This document shows, piece after piece, positions 9,270-17,642 of a stretch of DNA of 48,803 nucleotides. The notes under the pieces are model-generated. The model saw nothing but the letters and a program-made list of their open reading frames with translations. It was not told the DNA's origin and did no database searches. The position numbers and the translations under genes are program-made. Where the stretch lies: the NCBI GenBank assembly GCA_019424645.1, contig JAHYZB010000037.1:1-48803 (forward strand). The letters are read 5' to 3'. Positions within the stretch are counted from its first letter, which is position 1; each line of letters opens with the position of its first letter. Source of the DNA: Oxalobacter formigenes (GTDB taxonomy: Bacteria > Pseudomonadota > Gammaproteobacteria > Burkholderiales > Burkholderiaceae_D).

Positions 9270-9869
9270 TTATTTCTTTTCTTTTGATACGATTTTCGAA
9301 GTCAGAACTGCCCGTTTGACCGGTTCAGACCAGACCTTGATTTCCTTGACTTTGTCGCGCCGCATATCCATTGTCCATCCACCACGGCCGGAAGTCGTTT
9401 CAGCCCACCCGGAAAGAGGAATGGACAAAGGAATTTTCACAGTGGCATTTTTCTTGTCCGCCAGCTGCATGTATGACTGGATGGCAATCTGTTCCATGAT
9501 TTTCTGGGCGGGTGGCGTACAATTGTCGCGAATATAGGCGCGGGCATTCGGGTTTTGAAGTACTTTCTGCCAGTCTGTTTCACCCGGAACGGTGTTGTAG
9601 AGTCCCTTCATGAATCTTATGGCGCCAGCTTCGCCATCGGCGAAAGTCAGGTTGAATTCATATTGGGCGACATACGTCCACAGGCCGGGCAGGGAGTCGG
9701 TTTTTTGGTAATCGTCAACCTTGATCCATTTGCACTTGTAGGCGTCGGACAGCATTATCACCATATCTTCGTCATTGGGGCGCGCACAGCCCGTCAATAT
9801 GGAAGCCAGTGATGCAATGAGAAAAAAGGATAAAAGGGATTTGTATTTGGTCAAATTTCTGAAAATCAT
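9270..9869 (-). CDS. Predicted lipoprotein, function unknown
   Basis: A 199-residue protein with an N-terminal charged stretch, a hydrophobic core and a lipobox ILTGC with the lipidated cysteine at residue 28. The residue after the cysteine is Ala, so Lol sorting to the outer membrane is likely. The mature part has two cysteines (CKW near residue 46 and DNC near residue 115) that could form a disulfide. I do not recognise a named domain. It is convergent with the MidA-like gene (15 bases between stops) and stands upstream of nothing obvious on its own strand. Confidence 0.7.
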   Translation of the reverse strand: MIFRNLTKYKSLLSFFLIASLASILTGCARPNDEDMVIMLSDAYKCKWIKVDDYQKTDSLPGLWTYVAQYEFNLTFADGEAGAIRFMKGLYNTVPGETDWQKVLQNPNARAYIRDNCTPPAQKIMEQIAIQSYMQLADKKNATVKIPLSIPLSGWAETTSGRGGWTMDMRRDKVKEIKVWSEPVKRAVLTSKIVSKEKK

Positions 9870-9991
9870 TCGTCGGGCCCGTCAGGTTGTGCAATAGTCT
9901 TTTGACTATTTTACAAAAATGTTGCCAAACAGATCAAAAGATATCGTAGCGTACACCAAACTGGCCCGTTTGAAACCCATTTATGCGTTTT

Positions 9992-10405
9992 TTACGTTTG
10001 AACGCCCCAGTAAATATCTTTCTTTTTCTTGTCGGCAGCCTTTAACAATTGAAGAAAAGGGTACGTCCGTGCGGAAAAACTGACCGAAGGTTCAGGTTTG
10101 ACGACTACTTTTTTTCTGTCTTTCTCAGATTCTTTTTCATCGTCTTCTTCTTTCCCTTCTTCTTTTTCCCTTTCCTTCTTTTCCCGTTCTTCTTTTTCAA
10201 TTCTTTCGCGTTCGGCTTTTTCCTGAGCCTCGATCATTTTGCGTCGCTCGATTTCATTTTCGAGTTTCACGATGGCATCAGCGGTTTGTTCTGCTGTGAT
10301 GATGCCTTTGTCGGTATCTTTACTAAGCAGGTCGAGGATCTGTTTTGCGTTTTCCTCAAACATCATGATGTCGGCACCAGCCTTGGATTTGAATATCACC
10401 AGCAT
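9992..10405 (-). CDS. DUF1840 domain-containing protein
   Basis: A 137-residue protein. The first 50 residues (MLVIFKSKAGADIMMFEENA, then GIITAEQTADAIVKLENEI) match the DUF1840 pattern found widely in betaproteobacteria. The middle (about residues 50-105) is an unusually long run of Glu, Lys and Arg that should form a charged single helix or coiled coil, and the C-terminal FSARTYPFLQLLKAA is again typical of the family. The family's function is unknown. The charged insert is longer than I expect for DUF1840, and its reverse complement produces a Phe-rich spurious reading frame. The gene lies 48 bases after comM on the same strand. Confidence 0.8.
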   Translation of the reverse strand: MLVIFKSKAGADIMMFEENAKQILDLLSKDTDKGIITAEQTADAIVKLENEIERRKMIEAQEKAERERIEKEEREKKEREKEEGKEEDDEKESEKDRKKVVVKPEPSVSFSARTYPFLQLLKAADKKKKDIYWGVQT

Positions 10406-10453
10406 ATCTTCTCCCTGAAAATGTGACGAGCCAGATAACGTTAGCTTGGCAAG

Positions 10454-11974
10454 TCAGGTTTCGCGTAATGTTCTTCTATATTGTATGGCTTCTGCAATAT
10501 GTTCTTGTCTGATATTAACAGTTTGCGCCAAATCGGCAATCGTCCGGCCGATTTTGAGTATTCTGTGGTACGCACGAGCCGACCACATGAAACGGTTCAT
10601 CGCTTCTTTCAGCAGATTTTCCCCGGATTCATCCAACATGCAGATTTCGTCGATTTCCTTTGTATTCAACAGGTTGTTTGCTTTGCCCTGTCGTTCGAGC
10701 TGAATGCGATATGCATCGCATACCCGTTTGGCAATGGTTGCAGATGAATCTCCGGGCGCTTGTCTGGACAATTCCTCCTGTTTCAGGGCATTGACCTGAA
10801 TCTGGATATCGATCCGGTCGAGGAGGGGACCGGATATTTTTCGCTGGTATCGGGCAACGGCATCCGGTGTGCAGTGACATTTTCCGGATGGATGGCCGAG
10901 ATATCCGCACGGACAGGGATTCATGGCTGCGATCAGCTGGAAACGTGCAGGAAAGTCGGCCTGTCGCGCTGCACGGGAAATGACGATATGGCCTGATTCA
11001 AGCGGCTCGCGCAGAACTTCCAGAACATGGCGGTCGAATTCGGGCAATTCATCCAGAAACAAAACGCCTCTGTGTGCAAGTGAAACTTCACCCGGCCGGG
11101 GTGAACCACCGCCACCGATCAGGGCAATGGCAGATGCGGTATGATGCGGCGAGCGGAAGGGGCGGGTTTTCCATTGGGACGCCTGAAATTTGCCGGTCAC
11201 GGATGAAATGGCGGCTGATTCGATTGCCTCGTCTTCCGTCATGGGCGGCAATATTCCGGGAAAGCGGGATGCCAGCATTGTTTTGCCGGTTCCGGGAGGT
11301 CCGCTCATCAGGACGCTGTGATTTCCTGCGGCAGCGACTTCGAGCGCTCTTTTGGCCTTTTGCTGGCCTTTGATTTCGTCAAAATCGGGATACCGGGGAT
11401 AAACGTTATCCGTGCCTGAAACATGAGGCGCCAGCACCGGAGTCTCAGGCAAACCATTCAGATGGGCACACACATCCAGCAGGGTTTTTGCTGGCAATAT
11501 CGTCAGATTGCGCACAAAGGCCGCTTCATCGGCATTGTCGTAGGGCAGGATGAACCCCTGTCTTGATGAAGCTGTATTCGATTTCGCAATGGCGAACGAC
11601 ATGGCCAGTGCGCCCCGAATGGGACGCAGTTCACCGGACAAAGACAGTTCGCCGGCAAATTCGTATTTGTCCAGATGGTCTGTATTGATCTGTTTCGAAG
11701 CTGCGAGAATACCCAGTGCGATGGGCAAATCGAAGCGTCCGGATTCCTTGGGCAGATCAGCCGGAGCCAGATTGACCGTGATCCTTCTGGCCGGGAACTC
11801 GAATCGGGCATTCTGGATGGCGGCCCTGACTCGGTCCTTGGCTTCCTTGACTTCCGTTTCCGCCAGCCCGACTATCGTAAAAGAAGGCAATCCATTCGCC
11901 AGATGCACTTCAACGGTGACTTCAGGCGCGTCCATACCAGCCAGCGCACGGCTTTTGAGGATGGCAAGACTCAT
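10454..11974 (-). CDS. comM: YifB/ComM-family Mg-chelatase-like AAA+ ATPase
   Basis: A 506-residue protein with the order expected for ComM: an N-terminal Lon-protease-like domain (residues 1-180), a Walker A loop GPPGTGKT (225-232), Walker B LFLDEL (305-310), and a C-terminal Mg-chelatase domain with MNPCPCGYLG and a cysteine-rich stretch. ComM is a hexameric helicase that promotes branch migration during uptake and recombination of DNA in natural transformation; many non-competent bacteria keep it. The start overlaps the ubiK stop by four bases (ATGA), so the two genes are translationally coupled. Confidence 0.93.
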   Translation of the reverse strand: MSLAILKSRALAGMDAPEVTVEVHLANGLPSFTIVGLAETEVKEAKDRVRAAIQNARFEFPARRITVNLAPADLPKESGRFDLPIALGILAASKQINTDHLDKYEFAGELSLSGELRPIRGALAMSFAIAKSNTASSRQGFILPYDNADEAAFVRNLTILPAKTLLDVCAHLNGLPETPVLAPHVSGTDNVYPRYPDFDEIKGQQKAKRALEVAAAGNHSVLMSGPPGTGKTMLASRFPGILPPMTEDEAIESAAISSVTGKFQASQWKTRPFRSPHHTASAIALIGGGGSPRPGEVSLAHRGVLFLDELPEFDRHVLEVLREPLESGHIVISRAARQADFPARFQLIAAMNPCPCGYLGHPSGKCHCTPDAVARYQRKISGPLLDRIDIQIQVNALKQEELSRQAPGDSSATIAKRVCDAYRIQLERQGKANNLLNTKEIDEICMLDESGENLLKEAMNRFMWSARAYHRILKIGRTIADLAQTVNIRQEHIAEAIQYRRTLRET

Positions 11975-12237
11975 TTTTTATCGGATGAAGAAGCGCTTTC
12001 GGATTGCTGTATCCGGTTTTCAAGATCGGACAGGCGCTTTTCCAGCATGTTGATGCGGTTTTGCAACTGGACAATCGTCAGTCTCTGGACTTCATATTCT
12101 TCAGTGGTGACCAGTTCCAGTTTGGAGACAGCCTGTGTCAATATGGCGCGAACGTTCCGTTCGATATCTTTTGCCGGGGAGCTATCCATGATCTGTCCCA
12201 GTTTCGATTGAAGTTCATCCAGTATTTTTTTACTCAT
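11971..12237 (-). CDS. ubiK: Accessory factor UbiK (BMFP coiled-coil protein)
   Basis: An 88-residue protein: an amphipathic N-terminal helix and a C-terminal coiled coil (about residues 45-80, LTIVQLQNRINMLEKRLSDL). This is the membrane-fusogenic BMFP/YqiC pattern. UbiK binds UbiJ and helps the soluble ubiquinone synthesis complex. A strong ribosome binding site (AAGGAG) stands seven bases before the ATG at 12237. The gene overlaps comM by four bases. Although ubiquinone is usually linked to respiration, an oxygen-independent route exists in some proteobacteria, so its presence does not decide the lifestyle. Confidence 0.85.
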   Translation of the reverse strand: MSKKILDELQSKLGQIMDSSPAKDIERNVRAILTQAVSKLELVTTEEYEVQRLTIVQLQNRINMLEKRLSDLENRIQQSESASSSDKK

Positions 12238-12610
12238 TTCATCTCCTTTTCCGGAAAAAGAATGTTTTGAACAATAAGTGGGACAGACGACACAATATTA
12301 AAGGATTTTAGACGGATGAGTCTATTTTGGCGGCGCTATTACCCGGCCTGTTGCGATAAACGTGACTTTTTTTACCTGATCCTTCGCAAAAAATGCAAAA
12401 GAGGTGGACATAAGAGCCTGTTTTGTCGACTGGCGCAACAATATTTTTCAGGAAAGGTTAGTATATTAGTTTCCCGGTGACATGATTTTGATGCCTGCTG
12501 AAAATGATATACAGTTACAAATAACTGAGCGTCAACAACAGGCCAATTTCCTGATGCATTATTATCAGGAATTGTCCAATTATGCACTTGTTGTGTAAAG
12601 AAGGATTTTT
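12238..12610. other. Intergenic region between ubiK and gshA with a candidate 38-codon reading frame
   Basis: This 373-base gap separates divergent transcripts and must hold both promoters. The left part carries the ubiK ribosome binding site. The only structured part lies near gshA: TTCCTGAT (12548-12555) can pair with ATCAGGAA (12564-12571) as an 8-pair hairpin. A short open frame, ATG 12482 to TAA 12596-12598 (38 codons), covers this hairpin and ends 12 bases before the gshA ATG. No clear ribosome binding site precedes it. I see no RNA gene or repeat here. Confidence 0.4.
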
Positions 12611-13906
12611 ATGGTTCCTCATTTGGTTACTGCATTAAACGGCCCTCTTTTAGAGCTGGAAAAAACGATTATCGATTCGACCCCCGCCATCGAACGATGG
12701 TTCAGGCTGGAGTGGCAGGATCACACGCCGCCGTTTTACTGTTCGGTCGATTTGAGAAATGCCGGGTTCAAACTGGCACCTGTCGATACCAATTTGTTCC
12801 CGGGCGGATTCAATAATCTGTCGGTTGAGATGTTGCCGCTGGCTGTCCAGGCGACGATGGCGGCGATTGAAAAATATTGCCCGGACGCAAAAAATCTTCT
12901 TCTGGTGCCGGAGAGCCATACCCGGAATACGTACTATCTACAGAATATCGCCCGTCTGATCAAGATTTTGCGTCAGACTGGCATGGACGTCCGGATCGGA
13001 TCGCTGTCGGAAGACATCAAGGAACCTACGCCTTTGACACTGCCTGATGGTACGACCTTGATGATGGAACCGTTGAAACGGATCAATAACGGCCGTCGTG
13101 TCGGGGTTGATGATTTCAATCCGTGTACGATTTTGTTAAATAACGATCTCTCCTCAGGTACGCCTGAAATATTGAAGAATGTTTATGAGCAAAGTCTGTT
13201 CCCGCCACTGCATGCAGGCTGGACAGTACGGCGCAAGAGCAATCATTTTGCCGCATATGACGATGTTGCCAAACGGTTTTCGAAAATGCTGGGGATTGAT
13301 CCGTGGCTGCTGAATCCATTCTTCTCCAAATGCAGCCATGTCAATTTCAGCGAACATGAAGGGGAAGAATGTCTGGCAGCCAGCGTCCATTCCGTTTTGA
13401 CGAAAATCCGACGCAAATACAAGCAGTATGGGATCAAGGAAAAACCGTTCGTTATCGTCAAGGCCGATGCCGGTACCTATGGCATGGGCATCATGACAGT
13501 GACCGATGCGAGTGAAGTGAAGGACCTGAATCGCAAGCAGCGCAACAAGATGTCTGTCGGCAAGGAGGGCTTGCCGGTTCGTGACGTTATTATTCAGGAA
13601 GGTGTCCATTCTTTTGAAAGAGTGGATGAGGCGGTTGCGGAACCGGTTGTTTATATGATTGACCGTTATGTTGTCGGTGGTTTTTACCGGGTCAATGAAA
13701 AACGGGATATTAATGAGAACCTGAATGCACCTGGTGCGCACTTCGTTCCTCTTGCCTTTGCGCAGCAACATACCATTCCGGACAGAAGTGCCGAACCGGG
13801 AACGGCGGCGCCGAATCGTTTCTATATGTACGGTGTGGTGGCCCGTCTGGCGCTTCTGGCGGCTTCCATTGAACTGGAAAGAACCGATCCTGACATGCAG
13901 GGGTAA
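12611..13906 (+). CDS. gshA: Glutamate-cysteine ligase, proteobacterial type
   Basis: A 431-residue protein of the glutamate-cysteine ligase class found in betaproteobacteria and some gammaproteobacteria, which differs from the enteric GshA fold. Recognisable stretches are FYCSVDLRNAGFKLAPVDTN (about residues 42-61), FPGGFNNLS, KADAGTYGMGIMTV (about residues 284-297, likely the ATP-grasp-like nucleotide site) and YMIDRYVVGGFYRVN. It makes gamma-glutamylcysteine, the first step of glutathione synthesis. gshB follows after nine bases, forming a two-gene operon. An AAGAAGGA ribosome binding site stands before the ATG. A small upstream frame ends 12 bases before this start. Confidence 0.92.
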   Translation: MVPHLVTALNGPLLELEKTIIDSTPAIERWFRLEWQDHTPPFYCSVDLRNAGFKLAPVDTNLFPGGFNNLSVEMLPLAVQATMAAIEKYCPDAKNLLLVPESHTRNTYYLQNIARLIKILRQTGMDVRIGSLSEDIKEPTPLTLPDGTTLMMEPLKRINNGRRVGVDDFNPCTILLNNDLSSGTPEILKNVYEQSLFPPLHAGWTVRRKSNHFAAYDDVAKRFSKMLGIDPWLLNPFFSKCSHVNFSEHEGEECLAASVHSVLTKIRRKYKQYGIKEKPFVIVKADAGTYGMGIMTVTDASEVKDLNRKQRNKMSVGKEGLPVRDVIIQEGVHSFERVDEAVAEPVVYMIDRYVVGGFYRVNEKRDINENLNAPGAHFVPLAFAQQHTIPDRSAEPGTAAPNRFYMYGVVARLALLAASIELERTDPDMQG

Positions 13907-13915
13907 TCGAACATT

Positions 13916-14857
13916 ATGGAACTGGCGTTTTTTGCAGACCCGCTATGCAAGTTCAAGGTCGAAAAGGATTCCACTTTTGCCATGATGGCGGAAGCAGCGA
14001 ATAGGGGGCACCGTATTGTCGCTTTTGAACAGGGCGATTTTGCACTGAACAAGGACGAAGTGACTGTCACGGCGTCCCATATCGAATTGACGGGTAAAGA
14101 GGATGCCGACTGGTTTCGTGTGCTTGAAACCCGAAACCGGCGGCTGGAATCGTTTGATGCGGTTATCGTGCGCAAGGACCCTCCTTTCGATGTCGAGTAT
14201 GTCAACTCGACTTATTTTCTGGAGTTGGCCGAGAAAAAAGGTGCAAGGGTCTTCAATCGTCCTGAGGCCATCCGCAGCCATAATGAAAAACTGACAATTG
14301 CCCAGTTTCCGGAATTTATGGTGCCGACACTGGTTACTTCCGATGAAAGTCGTTTGCGTGCTTTTCATCAGGAGCATCATGACGTCATTTTGAAACCCTT
14401 GAATGCGATGGGTGGTACCGGCGTTTTTCGTGTTCGGGTAGATGGCATCAATCTTGGCGCCATTATTGAAGCACTGACGGAAAATGGTCATAAAACCATT
14501 ATGATGCAGAAATATATTCCCGAGATCGTCAAGGGGGACAAACGGGTATTGCTGATCAATGGAAAGCTTGTTCCCTTCTCTTTGGCACGTATTCCGCAAA
14601 ATGGCGAAATCCGGGGCAATCTGGCGGCGGGTGGCCTTGGGAGGGCGCAGCCGCTGTCAAAGCGGGACAGGGAAATAGCCGAAACATTGGCGCCTGTTCT
14701 GGCCGAAAGAGGCTTGTTCCTTGTCGGGCTCGATATTATCGGAGACTGGTTGACTGAGGTGAATGTCACCAGTCCCACCTGTTTCAGGGAAATCACGAGC
14801 CAGACCGGATTCGACGTGGCAAAATTGTTTGTCGATGAGCTTGAAAAAACGGTTTGA
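13916..14857 (+). CDS. gshB: Glutathione synthetase
   Basis: A 313-residue ATP-grasp enzyme. The N-terminal domain begins FADPLCKFKVEKDSTFAMM and contains RKDPPFDVEY, the classical GshB substrate-domain signature. The ATP-grasp part has LKPLNAMGGTGVFRV (about residues 158-172), GDKRVLLINGK and the metal/ATP end EVNVTSPTCFREI (about residues 281-293). It joins glycine to gamma-glutamylcysteine in the cytoplasm. It is co-transcribed with gshA. Length matches the family (about 315). Confidence 0.96.
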   Translation: MELAFFADPLCKFKVEKDSTFAMMAEAANRGHRIVAFEQGDFALNKDEVTVTASHIELTGKEDADWFRVLETRNRRLESFDAVIVRKDPPFDVEYVNSTYFLELAEKKGARVFNRPEAIRSHNEKLTIAQFPEFMVPTLVTSDESRLRAFHQEHHDVILKPLNAMGGTGVFRVRVDGINLGAIIEALTENGHKTIMMQKYIPEIVKGDKRVLLINGKLVPFSLARIPQNGEIRGNLAAGGLGRAQPLSKRDREIAETLAPVLAERGLFLVGLDIIGDWLTEVNVTSPTCFREITSQTGFDVAKLFVDELEKTV

Positions 14858-14869
14858 CCCACGCACTTT

Positions 14870-14890
14870 ATTCATTACAATGTAACGAAT
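14870..14890. promoter_or_regulatory. 21-bp near-perfect palindrome, possible operator
   Basis: ATTCATTACA and TGTAACGAAT flank a central A; the arms differ at one position from a perfect inverted repeat. No T-run follows, so it is not a normal terminator. It lies between gshB and the EIIA gene, about 100 bases upstream of the latter, where a repressor or activator dimer could bind. The regulator is unknown. Confidence 0.3.
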
Positions 14891-14991
14891 ATGTCAGCAA
14901 TTTTAATGCCGGATCAATCCGGATAGCTGGCTTTTGATCATAATTGAACGACATTTGATACGTTCTTCTTTTGACTGATTAATGGGACGAG

Positions 14992-15399
14992 ATGGTAGGC
15001 ATACTCCTTCTTATGCATGAGCCTTTGGCAGACGCATTCATGACGACTGCGATGCATCTGTTCGAAGGCGAGCAGGGACGCATTGAGGCAATTGATGTCA
15101 AGCCTGACCAGGATATTTGTGAGGTCAACGGGATTGCCATCGAGGCAATCAGGCGTCTCGACGATGGGTCCGGTGTACTGGTTTTGACAGATGTTCTTGG
15201 TGGTACCCCTTCCAATTGCTGTCACCAGCTTTCTGCTGAAAACAAGGTTCAGGTTCTGACCGGGGTCAGTCTGCCCATGCTTCTCAGGGCGATTACATAC
15301 CGGCAGAACGATTTGGAAACGGTTATTGAAAAAGCATTGTCCGGAGGGAAAAACGGGGCGGTTCGTATCGATCCTTGCGAAGACAGCACATCGAAGTAA
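14992..15399 (+). CDS. PTS EIIA component, mannose (ManX) family, regulatory
   Basis: A 135-residue EIIA(Man)-type domain. The phosphorylated histidine is H9 (LLLMHEPLAD), and LTDVLGGTPSNCC (about residues 64-76) is the second family signature. No EIIB, EIIC or EIID gene is nearby, so it cannot form a complete sugar transporter from this locus. It is followed by HPr and Enzyme I, the usual Burkholderiales arrangement of an orphan regulatory phosphorelay, which in relatives influences carbon storage, kinase activity and cell metabolism. The C-terminal tail after residue 115 is extended and charged. Confidence 0.85.
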   Translation: MVGILLLMHEPLADAFMTTAMHLFEGEQGRIEAIDVKPDQDICEVNGIAIEAIRRLDDGSGVLVLTDVLGGTPSNCCHQLSAENKVQVLTGVSLPMLLRAITYRQNDLETVIEKALSGGKNGAVRIDPCEDSTSK

Positions 15400-15492
15400 A
15401 AACGATGTGGCCTTATTTGCCGAAAAAGTTCAATGCATTGTTTATAAACAGAACTTTCGTCCGCTTGCGGTTTAATCTCATTACATACGAAT

Positions 15493-15762
15493 ATGGTACA
15501 AACGGAACTGGAAATTATTAACAAGCTGGGTTTGCACGCCCGTGCATCGGCCAAGCTGACGCAACTGGCATCGAAGTACAGCTGCGAGGTGTGGATGACA
15601 CGTAACAATCAACGGATCAATGCCAAATCCATCATGGGTGTCATGATGCTGGCTGCAGGCAAGGGCTCCAAAGTCTTGCTCGAAACAGATGGCATCGATG
15701 AAGAAGAATGCATGGAAGCACTGAAAAAGCTGATCAACAATAAATTTGGTGAAGCGGAATAA
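15493..15762 (+). CDS. ptsH: Phosphocarrier protein HPr
   Basis: An 89-residue HPr. The EI phosphorylation site is H15 in NKLGLHARASAKL; the regulatory serine is S46 in NAKSIMGVMML. It passes phosphate from Enzyme I to EIIA. The presence of Ser46 fits regulation by HPr kinase (HprK), which is common in betaproteobacteria although that gene is not in this window. It lies 93 bases after the EIIA gene and four bases before ptsI. Confidence 0.96.
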   Translation: MVQTELEIINKLGLHARASAKLTQLASKYSCEVWMTRNNQRINAKSIMGVMMLAAGKGSKVLLETDGIDEEECMEALKKLINNKFGEAE

Positions 15763-15766
15763 TTGA

Positions 15767-17557
15767 ATGCAGGCCGGTAAAAATATGGCATCTTTCGCAC
15801 TGTTCGGAATATCGGTTTCACGCGGCATTTCCATTGGCCGGGCTCATCTCGTCGCGCGTGCCGCCATGGATACCCGGCATTACCTCATTCCTCAGGAAAA
15901 GGTCGAGGCAGAAGTCATTCGTTTGCAAAATGCGCTGGATACCGTTCAGAAGGAGCTGGAAGCGATCTGGACAACCTTGCCACAGGATGCGCCTGTCGAG
16001 CTGGGCGCATTTCTGGATGTGCATGCCATGATACTGGCCGACTCGATGATTGCGAAAGAGCCATTCAATATTATCCGGACACGTCGTTACAATGCCGAGT
16101 GGGCATTACTGACGCAGATCGAAGAGCTGTCCGCACGGTTCGACAATATTGAAGATCCCTATTTGAGAGAACGAAAAGCGGATATCGAGCAGGTTGCCGA
16201 ACGGATCATGAAAGTGCTGACAGGCACCCAGATCGATTTTACTCCGATAATGACCGAACCGGACGGTGAACGTATCGACATGATCGTGGTCGCTTACGAT
16301 ATTTCTCCTGCAGATATGCTTCAGTTCAGGGACGATACATTCAGTGGTTTTGTCTCTGAAATTGGTGGTCGCAATTCACATGCCGCCATTGTCGCCCGCA
16401 GTATCGACACGCCTGCCGTTTTCGGGCTGGCTGGAGCGTTGTCGCTTATCAGGCAGGACGACTGGCTGATTGTGGATGCCGATGCCGGAATCGTTATCGT
16501 CAATCCGACGTCTGTCGTCCTTGAGCAGTATCGAGCCAGACAGGCTGCACAGGCAAGGGCACGAAAAAAGCTGAGTCGTCTGAAAAAGACCCCTGCCGTG
16601 ACTATCGATGGAACGTCGGTGACTTTGCTTGCCAACATCGAATTTCCGGACGATTGCAAGGCAGCGCTTGAAAACGGGGCGGTCGGGATCGGCCTGTTCC
16701 GTTCCGAATTTCTTTTTATGGGACGCAACGGCAATATCAGCCGGATTCCGGGTGAAGAAGAACAGTTTGATGCCTATAAGAAGGCGGTTACTCTTATGAA
16801 GGGGCGTCCGGTTACCATCCGGACAATCGATATCGGTGCAGACAAGCCGCTGGGTACCCCGGAGACGAGTACATTGAATCCTGCGCTCGGCAAACGGGCC
16901 ATACGGTATTGTCTGGCTGAGCCCGAGCTATTCCTTGCCCAGTTGAGGGCTATCTTGCGTGCTTCGGCGTTCGGCCCTGTAAAACTGTTGATCCCGATGC
17001 TGGTGCATGCTTTCGAAATCGACCAGACGCTGGCTTTCATTGAACAGGCCAAGGCACAGCTGCGTGAGGCCAGAATCAAATTCGATGAGAAAATCCAGAT
17101 CGGTGCCATGGTGGAAGTGCCTGCCGCCATTCTGGGATTGCCGATGTTCACTTCCCGTCTTGATTTCATTTCTATTGGCACAAACGATCTGATCCAGTAT
17201 GCACTGGCTATCGACCGTGTCGATCCCGAAGTCGCTCATCTCTATAATCCGTTACATCCGGCCATCCTGACGATGCTGTCGATGACGATCTGGGCGGCGG
17301 ACAAGGCAAATATACCAGTATCCATCTGCGGTGAAATGGCGGGCGACGCTCATTTGACGAGGCTGCTGCTTGGAATGGGATTGCGTGAATTTTCCATGCA
17401 TCCAGCACAGCTTTTGAATGTCAAACAGGAAATTCTTTCAAGTAATATGAAGTTGCTGAAACCGAAAGTGGAAAAGGTATTGTCGCTGGTGGAAGAAGCT
17501 GCTATCGAGGAAGCCGTTCAGCAGTTGCAACTTGAAAAGACCGATGATGAAAGTTAA
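15767..17557 (+). CDS. ptsI: PTS Enzyme I (phosphoenolpyruvate-protein phosphotransferase)
   Basis: A 596-residue Enzyme I. The phospho-histidine is H205 in GGRNSHAAIVARS. The PEP-binding barrel contains GIGLFRSEFLFMGR, TIRTIDIGADKPLG, DFISIGTNDLIQYALAIDR and the catalytic cysteine in VSICGEMAGD. It draws phosphate from PEP and feeds HPr and then EIIA. Start: ATG 15767 lies four bases after ptsH; a second in-frame ATG at 15785 gives an N-terminus (MASFALFGISVSRG) closer to relatives, so the true start may be six codons later. It closes the EIIA-ptsH-ptsI run. Confidence 0.95.
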   Translation: MQAGKNMASFALFGISVSRGISIGRAHLVARAAMDTRHYLIPQEKVEAEVIRLQNALDTVQKELEAIWTTLPQDAPVELGAFLDVHAMILADSMIAKEPFNIIRTRRYNAEWALLTQIEELSARFDNIEDPYLRERKADIEQVAERIMKVLTGTQIDFTPIMTEPDGERIDMIVVAYDISPADMLQFRDDTFSGFVSEIGGRNSHAAIVARSIDTPAVFGLAGALSLIRQDDWLIVDADAGIVIVNPTSVVLEQYRARQAAQARARKKLSRLKKTPAVTIDGTSVTLLANIEFPDDCKAALENGAVGIGLFRSEFLFMGRNGNISRIPGEEEQFDAYKKAVTLMKGRPVTIRTIDIGADKPLGTPETSTLNPALGKRAIRYCLAEPELFLAQLRAILRASAFGPVKLLIPMLVHAFEIDQTLAFIEQAKAQLREARIKFDEKIQIGAMVEVPAAILGLPMFTSRLDFISIGTNDLIQYALAIDRVDPEVAHLYNPLHPAILTMLSMTIWAADKANIPVSICGEMAGDAHLTRLLLGMGLREFSMHPAQLLNVKQEILSSNMKLLKPKVEKVLSLVEEAAIEEAVQQLQLEKTDDES

Positions 17558-17606
17558 AAGAGGTTTGTATATCGAAAGAATGGCATGCTAATGTCTGTAT
17601 GCCGGT

Positions 17607-17635
17607 TTGACGATATGAAATGACTTCGTTATGCT
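17607..17635 (+). promoter_or_regulatory. Sigma-70-type promoter for the metX riboswitch transcript
   Basis: A -35 box TTGACG (17607-17612; 5 of 6 to consensus), a spacer of exactly 17 bases, and a -10 box TATGCT (17630-17635; 4 of 6). Transcription would begin around 17641-17643, right at the first stem of the riboswitch-like element, which supports both calls. Confidence 0.6.
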
Positions 17636-17642
17636 AGCGATA

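Noticed and set aside
10049..10426. Plus-strand Phe-rich 125-residue frame
   Set aside because: It is the antisense of the Glu/Lys-rich DUF1840 gene; the Phe runs are the reverse complement of Glu/Lys codons.
12372..12587. Minus-strand 71-residue frame upstream of gshA
   Set aside because: No recognisable domain or ribosome binding site, and it covers the region expected to hold the gshA promoter and leader.
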